Of a stretch of DNA of 40,423 bases, positions 1-9,776 are shown piece after piece. The notes beneath the pieces are model-generated. The model searched no databases. It worked only from the letters and a program-made list of their open reading frames with translations, and had not been told where the DNA came from. Position 1 is the stretch's first letter. The number at the start of each line of letters is the position of its first letter. A program made the translations under genes and the position numbers. The stretch is from Acanthaster planci (Eukaryota > Echinodermata > Asteroidea > Valvatida > Acanthasteridae): NCBI RefSeq assembly GCF_001949145.1, contig NW_019091611.1, forward strand, positions 229,240 through 269,662, in the 5' to 3' direction.

Positions 1-31
1 TGCCCAGCAGCCTGGTCTTTTGTTCGGAGTA
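1..31 (-). mobile_element. Truncated end of the TTAA MITE family (family A)
   Basis: The first 31 bases (CCAGCAGCCTGGTCTTTTG and what follows) match the subterminal part of the family-A MITEs at 18678 and 24128 in this window. The expected terminal repeat, which should lie about 100 bases further right, is missing, and the CLC exon begins at 108. So this is a 3'-truncated remnant, and its other end lies outside the window. The match is short, so confidence is moderate. Confidence 0.5.
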
Positions 32-107
32 CCAGTGTGTGTTGGTAAAATAGACCATAAAACTATCTTTGGCTTGCTTTTATTGTGTGTTTTTTGTTTC
101 ATTTCAG

Positions 108-372
108 GAATAACTGACTTATTCAACCTCCTTGCCAGTATGAATAGTTCTAAGCGCAGAGTCACCTTCCAAGCTGCTGATAACACAGAAGGGATTCATC
201 CAACTGATGATCAGAGTGGGTTTTTTGCCAGAGGTCGAGATTTTGAGAGTCGCTATGTCAATCACCAGTACACTGAGCAAGAAAAAGAACTTCTAGCTAG
301 CTATGAGAGTGTAGATTATCTGCCATCTCATAGTCATGTGTATGAAAATTGGCTGAAACAGCAGCCTAAAAG
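108..372 (+). CDS. CLC chloride transporter, exon A (cytosolic N-terminus)
   Basis: This is the first visible exon of a CLC-type chloride/proton antiporter, a membrane protein of intracellular or plasma membranes. The acceptor AG is at 106-107 after a T-rich tract, and the donor GTACTT begins at 373. It enters with two bases of a split codon and leaves with two (phase 2). The in-frame ATG at 140 is a plausible start and gives 77 codons plus a split Arg; if it is used, bases 108-139 are 5' UTR. Alternatively the reading frame continues from an upstream exon outside the window. The peptide is hydrophilic. It ends in YESVDYLPSHSHVY, which matches the conserved 'FESLDY' N-terminal signature of eukaryotic CLC proteins, just before the first membrane helix. 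The exon is seen directly; family membership comes from this motif and the downstream exons. Confidence 0.88.
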
Positions 373-396
373 GTACTTTCTCTTCATGTACATGTA

Positions 397-950
397 TGTG
401 GCTTTAGTGGAATAGAGTTCTTAATAGTAAGGAAATGAAAATGGTCATGATCAATAATATGGTTATTCATTTTAAGGTTGGAAACTGCGGTATAACTTTC
501 TATATCTATTAAATACTACCATAACAGCAGTCTTTGTTTAAATCCCATTTGTCTCCAGTGTACAACCCAAATACCTTACGAACAGCTTAAATTATTTCTT
601 TCAAGAGAGTTTTAACAGTAGACTTAAATCTCTACTTGGGTGTGCATAGTACATTTGTGGCATCACCAAGTTCAAACATTTGTGGCAGTTAAAGAACAGC
701 TCATGCTTTCCACATTGGAAAGGTACATGTACATGTAACCCATTAAACTTTTGAACTAACTGTAAATATAAAGAGGAGGCAATTGGAAAGCATTGTTTGA
801 GGTTAACATGTTGACAACACTAACACACTTGTCCATGCACAAGCCATTTTTCATTTTCTTTGTGTGTGGCATCTGATAATTGCCTCACTACACCATTAAA
901 CTTCCCGGAAAGTGCACAGTTGTGTAGGCTATAGCCTGGAAGATGGACTC
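397..950. other. Intron 1 sequence, no gene seen
   Basis: This is AT-rich intron. It contains the overlapping palindromic octamers TACATGTA at 724-737 (another lies at 389-396, just before it). I see no coding similarity on either strand. Confidence 0.5.
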
Positions 951-1008
951 TTAACCGTTACCCCCATGTGAAATCCTATTGAAATTGGAGGATTTGGGAC
1001 TATTAGGG
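951..1008 (+). repeat. Short interspersed repeat, partner of 34613-34684
   Basis: The segment starts TTAACCGTTACCCCC, contains GAAATTGGAGGATTTGGGAC and ends ATTAGGG. The same core and the same ends occur at 34613-34684. The termini (TTAA..CCCTAAC and GTTAGGG..TTAA in the other copy) are inverted, which suggests a very small TTAA-flanked element or hairpin repeat. The second end is degraded here. Confidence 0.55.
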
Positions 1009-1821
1009 CTGTGGCATTGGACTTGGAAGACAATGTTAGGGTTTGACCTGAGCCTATATGTACAGGTACCAGTACATGCTCTAAAGATTGTTATGTACAT
1101 GTACATGCAGGGAATTCAAGCATTTTTTTTCACAGCGCACAATGCAACTTATGGTTTAATTATGCCATTTTACAGATAGCTTCAGACAGATTTATAACAA
1201 TGTCACCTATCTGCAATGTGGTACTGATCTTTGTTACAGTCAAGTATTTGAAGCCCTTGTACAATGTAGTTTTAGTTATAACATTTCATTATAAGGCAGT
1301 CTGCTGACAATCTTTTGCAAGACATAAGTGACTAGATCCAATTAGTTCAAGTTTACCACCACTGGTATCTTCATTTTTTGGCAAGCTGTCAAGCAAATGC
1401 GAGCCTTTGTAATAATAACTTCTGTCCAGGCTGGCCAGGTAACTATAATTATGTCATTATTGTTTGCTTTCCTCTTAAATTTCATCAATACCAAACCTAA
1501 TCCTTATACAGGCTTCTTGCCCGGAAGTGGATTTTATGTATTAAACAAGAAATTGAACCCCCAAATGTTAAAGTTTCAGGAGTGTACCCAAGATTACCAG
1601 AAGGGGGGTTTAAAATGCAATGGCTTGAGATCAAGAGGGTCCAGTGATATGACTCCAAGGGAAGAAGAATCAAACCTTATATCTGGTGCATTTTAAATGC
1701 CCCAAAAGATTTTTTTTATCAAAGGTCCTTTTTGTGGTGGTTTTTATTAGTGAAACAGTGGAGACCGGGTTGTATTGAGGTGCAAGAATCTAAGTACCAA
1801 GTTTTCTGATTTAGTTCCAAG
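1009..1821. other. Intron 1 sequence, no gene seen
   Basis: This stretch includes an open frame at 1397-1696 with no recognisable domain and no splice support. I read it as chance. A CAGTG at 1756 could be the left end of the hAT-like fragment that ends at 1913, but the flanking bases do not form a duplication. Confidence 0.4.
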
Positions 1822-1913
1822 TGTGGGCTGAGTTTACTGAAAATCAAGTATGGGTCAAGTACTTGCCAGAACTTGAGACGTACCTGAGTACAAGTATGAG
1901 TACTCCAACACTG
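1822..1913 (-). mobile_element. hAT-like terminal fragment
   Basis: Read on the minus strand from 1913, the sequence begins CAGTGTTGGAGTACTCATAC and carries repeated ACTTG/ACTC-type subterminal motifs. This is the same style as the two better supported hAT elements at 3208-4470 and 38821-39362. No matching 8-bp duplication or convincing second end was found, so this is probably a solo or truncated end. Confidence 0.4.
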
Positions 1914-2112
1914 AATGGAGGATTACAGACATGACAGAGGATTAGAAAAGGCAGGTTCAAATGCCCAGAACTTCCTTTGTATGACCTAGAGCTATAAATT
2001 GTATGACACGTACATAATATATGCATGAGTACACTGTGCTAGATGCAAATTGTCATGACAGTTAGGTTTTCTAGAATTGAATAAGCATTCCAATCTGGTT
2101 AGGATTTTGGTA

Positions 2113-2145
2113 GGGTTGGGTTGGGGAGTTGGGGTTTGGGATGGG
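2113..2145 (+). other. G-quadruplex-type G-run
   Basis: Six runs of three or four G lie within 33 bases, separated by loops of 2 to 4 bases (GGG at 2113, 2118, 2123, 2131, 2138 and 2143). They are on the coding strand of intron 1, inside a G-rich, C-poor stretch from about 2100 to 2230. The pattern satisfies the usual G4 consensus. Folding is inference. Confidence 0.6.
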
Positions 2146-2873
2146 ATAGTGGCTGGGCGGGATGGAGATTCAGGTGGGAATTTGGGGGGAATTAGGAAGA
2201 GTGAGTGGATTTGTCAACTTGGGGTGGGATATGTTGTAGTCAGTGATGTGGATGGCAATGGTGATTGAATTAAGAATTGTTCATTTTTTAAATTATGTTC
2301 AACATTTACCTTGGATTTGATCAATTAATTAGACTTTTGACTCATTTCACATAGCCATAAATTGTTGATAGTCGGAGGAGAGATCACAACATGATAGCAA
2401 AATACATGTACATGCAAGTCACTGTGTGTGGCCGTTGAGAGAAAATACACAGTTTTGTGTGTTTACTCAAATGAAGTTATTTGCATATATGTACATGTAT
2501 AAAAGTTGCAGGGAGGCATGACAACTTCACTGCTGTAGTTTCATATTTTGACACATTTTCCTGTTTTCTTGGCAAAGTTAAATGAAATGACATTATTCTG
2601 GTACTATTACACTGGTTATCCATATATATATACTGCTACTCTGGTTAATATCCATAATGGCAGTTGATCTTAGGATGACTTGGGCTCAAGAAACGCTTGT
2701 GTTTGCTCTCCAAAGACTATTAGGTATCGATGCTACCATGTAGTAGATCCTAATCATATACAGTACACAGAAAGAATGGTATTAAAAATGATAACTGCTT
2801 TCAGCTATTTCCATTTAGTCATTACTTCCCAGCAGTACTGTAAAAATGTTTGCTTTGTTTGACTTACATATAG
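2146..2873. other. Intron 1, G-rich then AT-rich, no gene seen
   Basis: After the G-rich stretch the sequence is AT-rich and runs into the exon at 2874. It contains TACATGTA octamers near 2404 and 2490. No coding similarity was seen. Confidence 0.4.
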
Positions 2874-3003
2874 GTTGGACTGGGATCGATGGGTAATGAT
2901 GGGCCTGATTGGCTTCACTACCGGCTTGGTTGGTTTTTTGCTGCACCAAATGATTGGGCTCATTTCGACTTTGAAGTGGGAAAACACTCAGGATTACCTT
3001 ATC
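2874..3003 (+). CDS. CLC chloride transporter, exon B (first membrane helix)
   Basis: The exon starts after AG at 2872-2873 and ends before GTAAGT at 3004. Its first base completes the split Arg codon from exon A, and 43 whole codons follow (phase 0 exit). Translation begins LDWDRWVMMGLIGFTTGLVG and continues into a long hydrophobic stretch. This is the conserved helix B region of eukaryotic CLC proteins, which enters the bilayer right after a Trp-Asp-Arg-Trp-like motif. Residues are about 79-121 if translation starts at 140. No stop, no frameshift and strong splice sites make this a confident exon. It is separated from exon C by a 9.4-kb intron full of transposon remains. Confidence 0.93.
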
Positions 3004-3207
3004 GTAAGTGTGATTGTACATGTGTACATATACATGTACCAGTACATGGAGGGTATACACTCATTTTTAAAGTATTTGAAATGCCAAGATAAGAATTATT
3101 GAAAGATTTGTAGGCTCTGTTACTTTGTACATGTCCAATACCAGCTGCAGTATCACAAAGGTCATTTCACTAGCCTTTTCTACTGTGTACATTGTGATCC
3201 TGTCTGC

Positions 3208-4470
3208 CAGTGTTGTCAAAAGGCAAAAGCCTTGAGCATGAGTCACATGCCTCAAGTCTTTTTTTTTTGCCGAGCATACCTTGAATTCTGTGGTTTTTGC
3301 TTGATATGCTTCTTGTTCAGATTGCTTAGGTTAATAAATCTTTTTCCAAAGAGCTATGGTTCATTACAAAGGAAAAGCTAGCTTTTTCATCCGAAATGAA
3401 AAGAATCCACCATGTAAACTTTGGCTACAAGAAGGTATTACTTTATTTCTTTACTTTATTAACCTTCTATGCAAGGGTCCAGAACAAGTACCCTGATGGA
3501 GCCCATGTTCGGTAAAGCTGGAACCCCATCTCCTGACAGAAGCTTTTTGTTACATTTTAAAACACAAGATGTGTTAGGGTAGACTGGTCTCATTTTGTAA
3601 ACTGCTGATGGCATGTTTGAACGCTCTGATGTGATGCCATATAGTGTCCACCTTGTATTACATGTAGCTTTATTGAATAGAGCGATCCCAATACGATGCT
3701 TTAATCGTCGATCTGTTCACTTTCGCGTTTGAAAACTAGGCTTTACGTGTCAGCTTCAATTCTTAATGTGATCAGACGAATGAAAGTAAGGAGTCAAGAC
3801 ACAAAATACATAAAGATATGTTAAATTCAGACTTTTCAGGCTGCACATTTTTGTGGAAGAGTCTTTCAGGATGATTCCACACATCAAATCAAATGAAAAA
3901 ATAACGGCAATTTTACCGCAAACTAATGTACCTGCGATGGTCGCGTATCTACATGTACAGTGGGCGGTTTAAACTGGAGTGGCATCACACTTAAGAACCG
4001 GATACTGCATGTACCGTGTCGACTCTGCGGGCGGTGTCGAGGTTCAACACAAAGGGCCTCGGTTTCAATGCTGATATGTGCAGAGGGCACTAATGTGAAA
4101 TCCCTCTATGTAGTGCTGTACATCATGCATACCGACGAGTTTAAGCAGAACTCCTTGGTAGCAGACACTTTTATATGACACCATAGGGCCTGCTGTACGT
4201 GTGTGCGTGTGTGCGTGTGGTCATGAACCCCTGCATGCGATTTTCTGCCGTCCGCCATCGAGTTATGTATAGAAAGAAACTTGCACTCTTCTCAAATTTG
4301 TAAAAAGTTTTCTTTTTTGTTATGAAAACATTTTCTTGAGTCACGAATCACCAAGCTCAAGTCTGATTCAAAGTGGTTGAGTCAGTTAATTTACTATGTG
4401 ACTCGGGTCGAGTCTGAGTCACCAAAAAGTGAATTGAGTCAGAGTCCTGGACTCATGTCCTATAACACTT
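3208..4470. mobile_element. Non-autonomous hAT-type DNA transposon
   Basis: A perfect 8-bp direct duplication, CTGTCTGC, flanks the segment (3200-3207 and 4471-4478), which is the target-site length of hAT transposases. The ends are inverted: CAGTGTTGT on the left, and AAGTGTTAT read inward from the right. Both subterminal regions carry many copies of GAGTC/CTCAAGTC-like motifs in opposite orientation, typical of hAT transposase binding regions. The 1263-bp interior has no transposase reading frame, so movement would have needed a transposase from elsewhere. An internal part near 3953-4000 resembles 31999-32060. The duplication and ends are read directly from the sequence; assignment to hAT rests on known duplication length and end sequence. 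Confidence 0.85.
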
Positions 4471-4478
4471 CTGTCTGC

Positions 4479-4713
4479 TCACAAATTAGCAGGTTTGTCA
4501 ACTCGGTCCAGGGTTAATTGAGAAGCATTTACTTGTAAATTATGGTGTTATAATGCCCAATTGTGCCGTAATCATGCTCTGTTCCCTGCAGACAAAGGGG
4601 CTTTTATCAGATACGTGTACCTTGCAAGATTTGAACTGTCCAAGGATGGCCACAGTAACTGCAAATATTACACGCTTAAGCGGAGCCATGTGTGTTATTG
4701 TGTGGATGCTGTA
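4479..4713. other. Intron 2 lead-in to the palindromic array
   Basis: An isolated array-like piece (GGTGTTATAATGCCC near 4543) precedes the main array at 4714, so the array may once have been longer. No coding similarity. Confidence 0.4.
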
Positions 4714-4972
4714 GAGCATTATTACGTCGTATTAGGGTGTTATAACGCCATGATATGGTGTTATTACACCTTAAAAGTGGGCGTTATATCGCCTTAATAG
4801 GGCGTTAATACACCGCAATTGGGCGTTATAACAACTTAATAGGGCGTTCTTACGCCGTAATAGGGCGTTATTACGCTGTAAAAGGGTGTTTATTATGCCT
4901 GAAAGTAGGGCGTTATTACGCCCTAAATAAGGGTGTTATAACGCTGTAAAGGGGCATTATAACGCCGTAAAA
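4714..4972. repeat. Tandem array of about 12 self-complementary 21-bp units
   Basis: Units approximate GGGCGTTATAACGCCGTAATA. The core GGCGTTATAACGCC is a perfect palindrome, and a TAATA/TAAAA linker follows. About twelve units are recognisable from 4714 to 4972, mostly 21 bases long with a few of 23 or 24, and they are 60 to 90 percent alike by eye. Because every unit is itself an inverted repeat, either strand could form a row of small hairpins. There are no unique spacers between units, so this is not a CRISPR. The array sits in intron 2 between a hAT element and a TTAA element. Confidence 0.85.
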
Positions 4973-5354
4973 CAGCTGCCGTTTGCCATTCTTGCCAATT
5001 GACAAGTAATTGTAATTTTGGCTATTATATCATTGACCTGGCAAGAAAAATTGGCAATTATTTTGCAAATTTAGACAAACCTTATTACTTGTTCCTCAAT
5101 GAAATTTCATTTTTTAATTTCTAACTTTCACGAACAGTTCCCACCTACGTTCGCTGTCGCAGTGGTGAAAACACATGCGCATAAGCAACAGAACGCGTGA
5201 AGTTGATACATGTACTGTACACTCTGGTCGATTACACTACATCAGCCGTACATGCATATTGCATGCAACCCTAAAGCTGCAGGTCAAAAAAATCATCGAT
5301 GTTGTAAAGGTTTTCTGCAAGTTATTTATGTATGTATTTTCTGTGTTCATGAGT
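4973..5354. other. Intron 2 sequence, no gene seen
   Basis: AT-rich sequence with short open frames only. Nothing recognisable on either strand. Confidence 0.4.
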
Positions 5355-5751
5355 TTAACCCCTTTGCACTGGGAGGCGGCTACAGCCGCCATAAAAATTG
5401 AGATCCTCGGCCTGCTTTTCAGCTAATATTCTAATATTCAGCTAATACGGTGAAAGAAGGCAGTCCCTGGCGCTTTTATATATGGTAATTGGTCTTTGTG
5501 CGTAGCCCAGAAATGAAAAGGCCGATTTTGCATCATCATCTTTTGCTTCACAATAGTCCCCACTTTGAAAAGAGGCAACAGGAATGTGTAAGGGTGAGTA
5601 GAGCCGCAACAATCAGCCTTTTCACCATGTAATTCAAAGCGTGCAGAGCACGTAGGGCATCAAACCAGGAATTTGCGGTTTGTCAGGTGGCCTTGGTGGC
5701 CAAGCAAGGCTGGAATTCTTAAAGAAGAAATTCCCGTTGTCAGGGGGTTAA
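5355..5751. mobile_element. Small piggyBac-like TTAA element
   Basis: The segment is bounded by TTAA at 5355-5358 and 5748-5751. Inverted ends follow: TTAACCCCTTTGCACTGGG on the left, and TTAACCCCCTGACAACGGG read inward from the right. TTAA duplication plus CCC-beginning ends is the hallmark of piggyBac-superfamily insertions. At 397 bp it has no transposase. A perfect internal palindrome GGCGGCTACAGCCGCC-like hairpin lies just inside the left end (about 5374-5391). The ends are imperfect, so confidence is moderate. Confidence 0.6.
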
Positions 5752-7119
5752 TTTGAGGTTGTTTTGCTCATACTTGAAAGTTGAAGCGAGCGTGTTTCAA
5801 AAAATTCCTGCCGCAGCACAAGGTTTATCGCCCGCTGGTCTGGATGCATCACGTGTGCTTACCACGAGATACTCGGACATTGTTGGCCAGTTTGCTGTCA
5901 TGATTGCCTGAGTAGCACTGTGTGCACTGTGAATTGTCCATAATTCTGGTGAATTGTTGACTGTTGAAATTTTTTATATAGATTAACACAGGTGTTCATC
6001 ACTCTTGAGATAATTTTGGGAGCCGTCGTTCCCATTCATGCTATTCAATCAGCACAAATAATTGCCCCCTCCCACCAAAAAATTTTCTGACCTAATGCCC
6101 GATTGTGTAATCGGAAGCACAACTATTTTTTGGGCCAAATAAAAGACTGCTTACATGCAGTAGGCCTAAGTTAAATAACCATAATAATCGCAGATTTCGA
6201 GAAACCTTGGGCAATTGTTGATCCAATTTGGGGAAGCAAATTTATTGCATGCCTGCCCGATCTGGCAAGCTTAAAAAAAAATTTGTCGCGGCCCGAGTCT
6301 GGTTGAGTGTAGGTCGGTGAACAGGTACGGTATGTGTGGGCTCCACAAATGTACAAGTTGCGTTTTACTTCCTGGGCTTTGAACATGAATAAAAACACTA
6401 AGTCTCCGCATAATTTTGTGCTTGCTTTATATACGTGTAAAATGGAGCAACCTCAAACCTGACAAACTGGATGCCTTGATGAGGGTTGCTGCTGCAGGTC
6501 TTCCAAGAAGTGTGTTTGATTTCTATCAGGCATTCAAACTGTGGTCTGGTGAAAAACCTTGTATTCTTGGTATCTGAATCATTCATATGTGCATATATTC
6601 TTCAAATGTACTTACATGCACCTTGGAATAACTTACAGCAAAACTTATGAAATATGAGACGTATGGAAATTAATTCCAACAAACATTTGAAATATTAGAC
6701 GTACAGGATGTAGTTTTTATTAAATGTTTGTCCGTTTGTAATAATCCATTTGAAAAGCAGTTCACACAAACTGAAAATAATCAGAGCGAATCATGTGTTA
6801 TTTGTTTATCTTTATTGTCAAACAAATTGGCTACAAAAATACATGATGTTGGCTTGTAAATTTGTAGAAAATCAAACATTTGGCTGCAGCTGTGGTTATT
6901 AATTGAAATTTTCCAGCTGGAACCCAGCTGGAACCCTGTGATTATATGTGAAAGAGCATCTTTAATTTTTTTATTATTTTAAATATTTATTTCTATGAAT
7001 TTATTTTTTGTACTTACACTCTCCAGTTCCTTTCCAAGTCCAGTTGTTTTGAAACCTTGTACGTATTGACTACTTTGCACCAAGGAGCCCAGTTTTGGGT
7101 TTGTTTTCCGTACATCTAA
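5752..7119. other. Intron 2 sequence, one short open stretch
   Basis: No recognisable gene. A stop-bounded stretch at 6443-6574 (44 codons before TGA) reads like coding protein but lacks a start codon or splice signals and was not recognised. The rest is AT-rich. Confidence 0.4.
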
Positions 7120-7659
7120 TGCAGGACTGCCCGAAATTGGACAAAAGAGCTGGGCCTTGTAACAAAAGACCCTAATTGGAACGAAAGATTGAGTTGCTTG
7201 GAATTGCCATCTTTTTTCATTTGTCAATAGCGGAGGCAATCTCTCATTGTTTTGACAGATTATACAACAGTTTGTAGCAATCAGTGTGAGTGCATTACCA
7301 CTGGGGACAAAAGCACTCCAGTGCTCCATTGATGAGCAATACAATACCGCTGTATGGTATGCTAATCTAGCCCATATTGAAAAGACTTCAGCAGTGCACT
7401 GTCCCGGATTTAGGAACAAAAGAAAATTACAATCACAATCTGGGCTCTTTTTACAAGGCGGCAGGCCTGGTTGAAATATTCAGGCGTCAGATGTTATCTG
7501 TCAGATTAGAGTAGCCACCAGACAGTCATTCGTGTGGGTGTGAACGTCCAGTAAATGAAGTTACGAAGTTTTAAAGAATTTTGAAAACAGAAAAAAGGGA
7601 AAAATCACCCGGCCCAGCAGAATCAACATGGATAAATGGGCCCGGCGCAAAGTGGTTAA
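7120..7659 (+). mobile_element. TTAA MITE family A, left end degraded
   Basis: The sequence matches the complete copy at 11689-12281 through shared blocks such as CTTGTAACAAAAGACC, GGGGACAAAAG, CTAATCT..CCATATTGAAAAGA and AGCAGTGCACTG. It ends at AAGTGGTTAA (7650-7659), the family's right terminus. The left terminus is not clear, and 7120 is approximate. A CR1-like LINE fragment begins right after its terminal TTAA. Confidence 0.7.
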
Positions 7660-8480
7660 TACTAAACTCAATGGTCACTTATCTGTTAGGGATTTCATGT
7701 GGAGTACCTCAGGGCACCAAATTGGGACCCATCCTGTTTCTGGTGTTGGTTAATGGTGCAGCATTTGGAAACCGCAGGAGTAGGTTGTACATGGAAGTAC
7801 ATGTACGTAGATAATGTAATGATAGGTGAAGTTATCAGTCACGGCCAAACATATAACATGCTGGCCTCTCTTAATGACTTGTCACAATGGTGTTCTGATA
7901 ATAAAGTACTAACCAAACCATCTAAATGTCATACTATGATAATTGACTCGGGAAGGAAGGCTAACACACACTCACCTGTCACAATAAATGTGCATCACTT
8001 AGCTGTGTAACGTCTGGTAATTGCTTGGAGTGACTATTCAATATACATGTAATTTAAAATGGGATGTTCGTATTGCTGATATTATAACTAAAGCATCAAG
8101 TAAATTGTATACCTTATGCATTCTCAGGTAACTTGTGCACTGGTATCTGACCCACTTGATGTGGATAAATGTATATTCATCCCGTTTTAGAGTACGCCAG
8201 CCTGGTGTGGCAAGACCATAGAAAGCCTTTTGAAGCCTTCTCAGGCACAGGGATTATTCATACACGACTGCACTCATTACATTAGTATTCCCCATACTGG
8301 AATCTAGAAGTAAGTTACATGTACTGCTGAAGTTCAGTAACAAATTACTGAATTCCATGACTTTAAGAGGCATTCTCCCACCTTACAGAGTCAGTGTCTG
8401 CAGTAGGAATTGCAGAAGTACCACCACTGCAGGTCTCCAAATACCAAAATGCTGCGTGGCCAGGTACACTTGCTAGTGTT
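7660..8480 (+). mobile_element. CR1/L2-like LINE fragment (reverse transcriptase C-half), decayed
   Basis: Translated pieces in several frames follow the order of a CR1-type reverse transcriptase. The motif GVPQGTKLGPILFLVLVNG lies near 7700-7755. A YVDN in place of the catalytic YVDD is near 7810, followed by VISHGQTYNMLASLNDLSQW and KCHTMII near 7860-7940. After that come a degraded 'LGVTI..DLKW' block (near 8010-8060) and the tail LPPYRVSVCSRN (near 8380-8410). Several frameshifts and stops, plus the D to N change at the active site, make it non-functional. Endonuclease and fingers regions are absent. The right border is a guess from loss of similarity. Confidence 0.75.
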
Positions 8481-9776
8481 CTAAAATAATTATTCTGTTC
8501 ATATGCAATACTTTTTTTATTGTCAGGAAATCCAGCCCAGTTAATTCAGTCCATTGTTTTAGGGGAACTTTCCCACAGTCCCGACCAAGTATTTTTAGAA
8601 ACAGAATGGCAATTTCAATTGTCTGGGAGTATAATCAAATTGGAGGTTGCAGACTTGCAGGTTGTTGGGGCCTGGGATCAAGATCATCAAATTTGCTAAT
8701 TCCGCTGATTAGTGAAGTTAAACAGTGAACCTTCAAAGATTTGACCAATGGGGAAGTTTATATGCAAACCAAACTTCAAGGAGGGTTTGGTCAAATATGT
8801 GAGTGACCAATTGTATTCTTGATGTAAATGTCCATCAAGAGACTCCAAAGGGCATTTAAGGGCCTATGCTAGGGTCTGAATTCAGTCTGCATCCATACCA
8901 CCCAGCAGACCACCGGTCAACAGCCCAGACACATAAGTCGACACAGTAGCCATATGGGGTGAGTTGCTGTCCTTAGAATATTTTCCAGTTGTAATCTACC
9001 TGTATGTACATGTAACTTCATTTTGAATTTATTTTGATGACATTGATGACTAGTAGAAACTGTGTCACTTCTAATGGACTTGTATTGCTTGCTTGTTTTT
9101 GTGATCAATCTCAATCACTGCATTCATCTAAAGTTATTTTAGTGTACTTCCCTCCACTTGTTTTGATTACCCCGTTGTTTGTCAAACTCAATTCAACAGT
9201 GACCTAGTTTGTGATTGATGATGATGTTTGGACACCTTGTAAGGATAAATTTCTGTTCTATTATATAGTTCAAGTGGCATCTGTGTTTATGTCAAGGCGG
9301 GTGTAGCCAAAAGTAGGAGAAAAGCTTAACATATCCAGGTTAGCTCCTGAATTATATTGTATATTTATATTTCAAGCAATATCACACTCTTTTGGAAGTG
9401 TTTTTACAATTTTTTGTATGCCAGATTTCAAAGTTAGTTCATGCCCACCAACAGAGATTAAGAGTTTTATTTTGTGTGCACTAAGTCATTTTATGATGTT
9501 TTATGTGAAGACTGTCACCTAAGATGTTTTAGTTCGAGGACACAGACTGTCTACCCAAGAAAGTGTGTAGTTGGTCACATTCCTTCAGTGGTCTTAACTG
9601 TTGAACAGCCGTGTATTGGTAATAAGAGAACTCAAGGCTATACACTCAAGCCACAGTGTATGACCTATGACATTTTACTACAAGTGTGTGTACAAAGTAT
9701 TTGCACCATGTAATGTGTATGTTGTAAATGCTGTATTATCTACATGTAAATATGTTATTTTCCTAATATTACAGGG
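8481..9776. other. Intron 2 sequence, no gene seen
   Basis: AT-rich sequence with small open frames. One, at 9474-9713, is Cys-rich but has no recognisable fold and no splice support. TACATGTA occurs near 9006 and 9741. Confidence 0.4.

Noticed and set aside
1756-1760. Left end of a hAT element ending at 1913
   Set aside because: The flanking octamers TAGTGAAA and AATGGAGG do not match, and the subterminal repeats are missing on the left side.
4714-4972. CRISPR-like array
   Set aside because: The units abut directly with no unique spacers, the units vary, and the surrounding DNA is animal. The same applies to 9777-10027.
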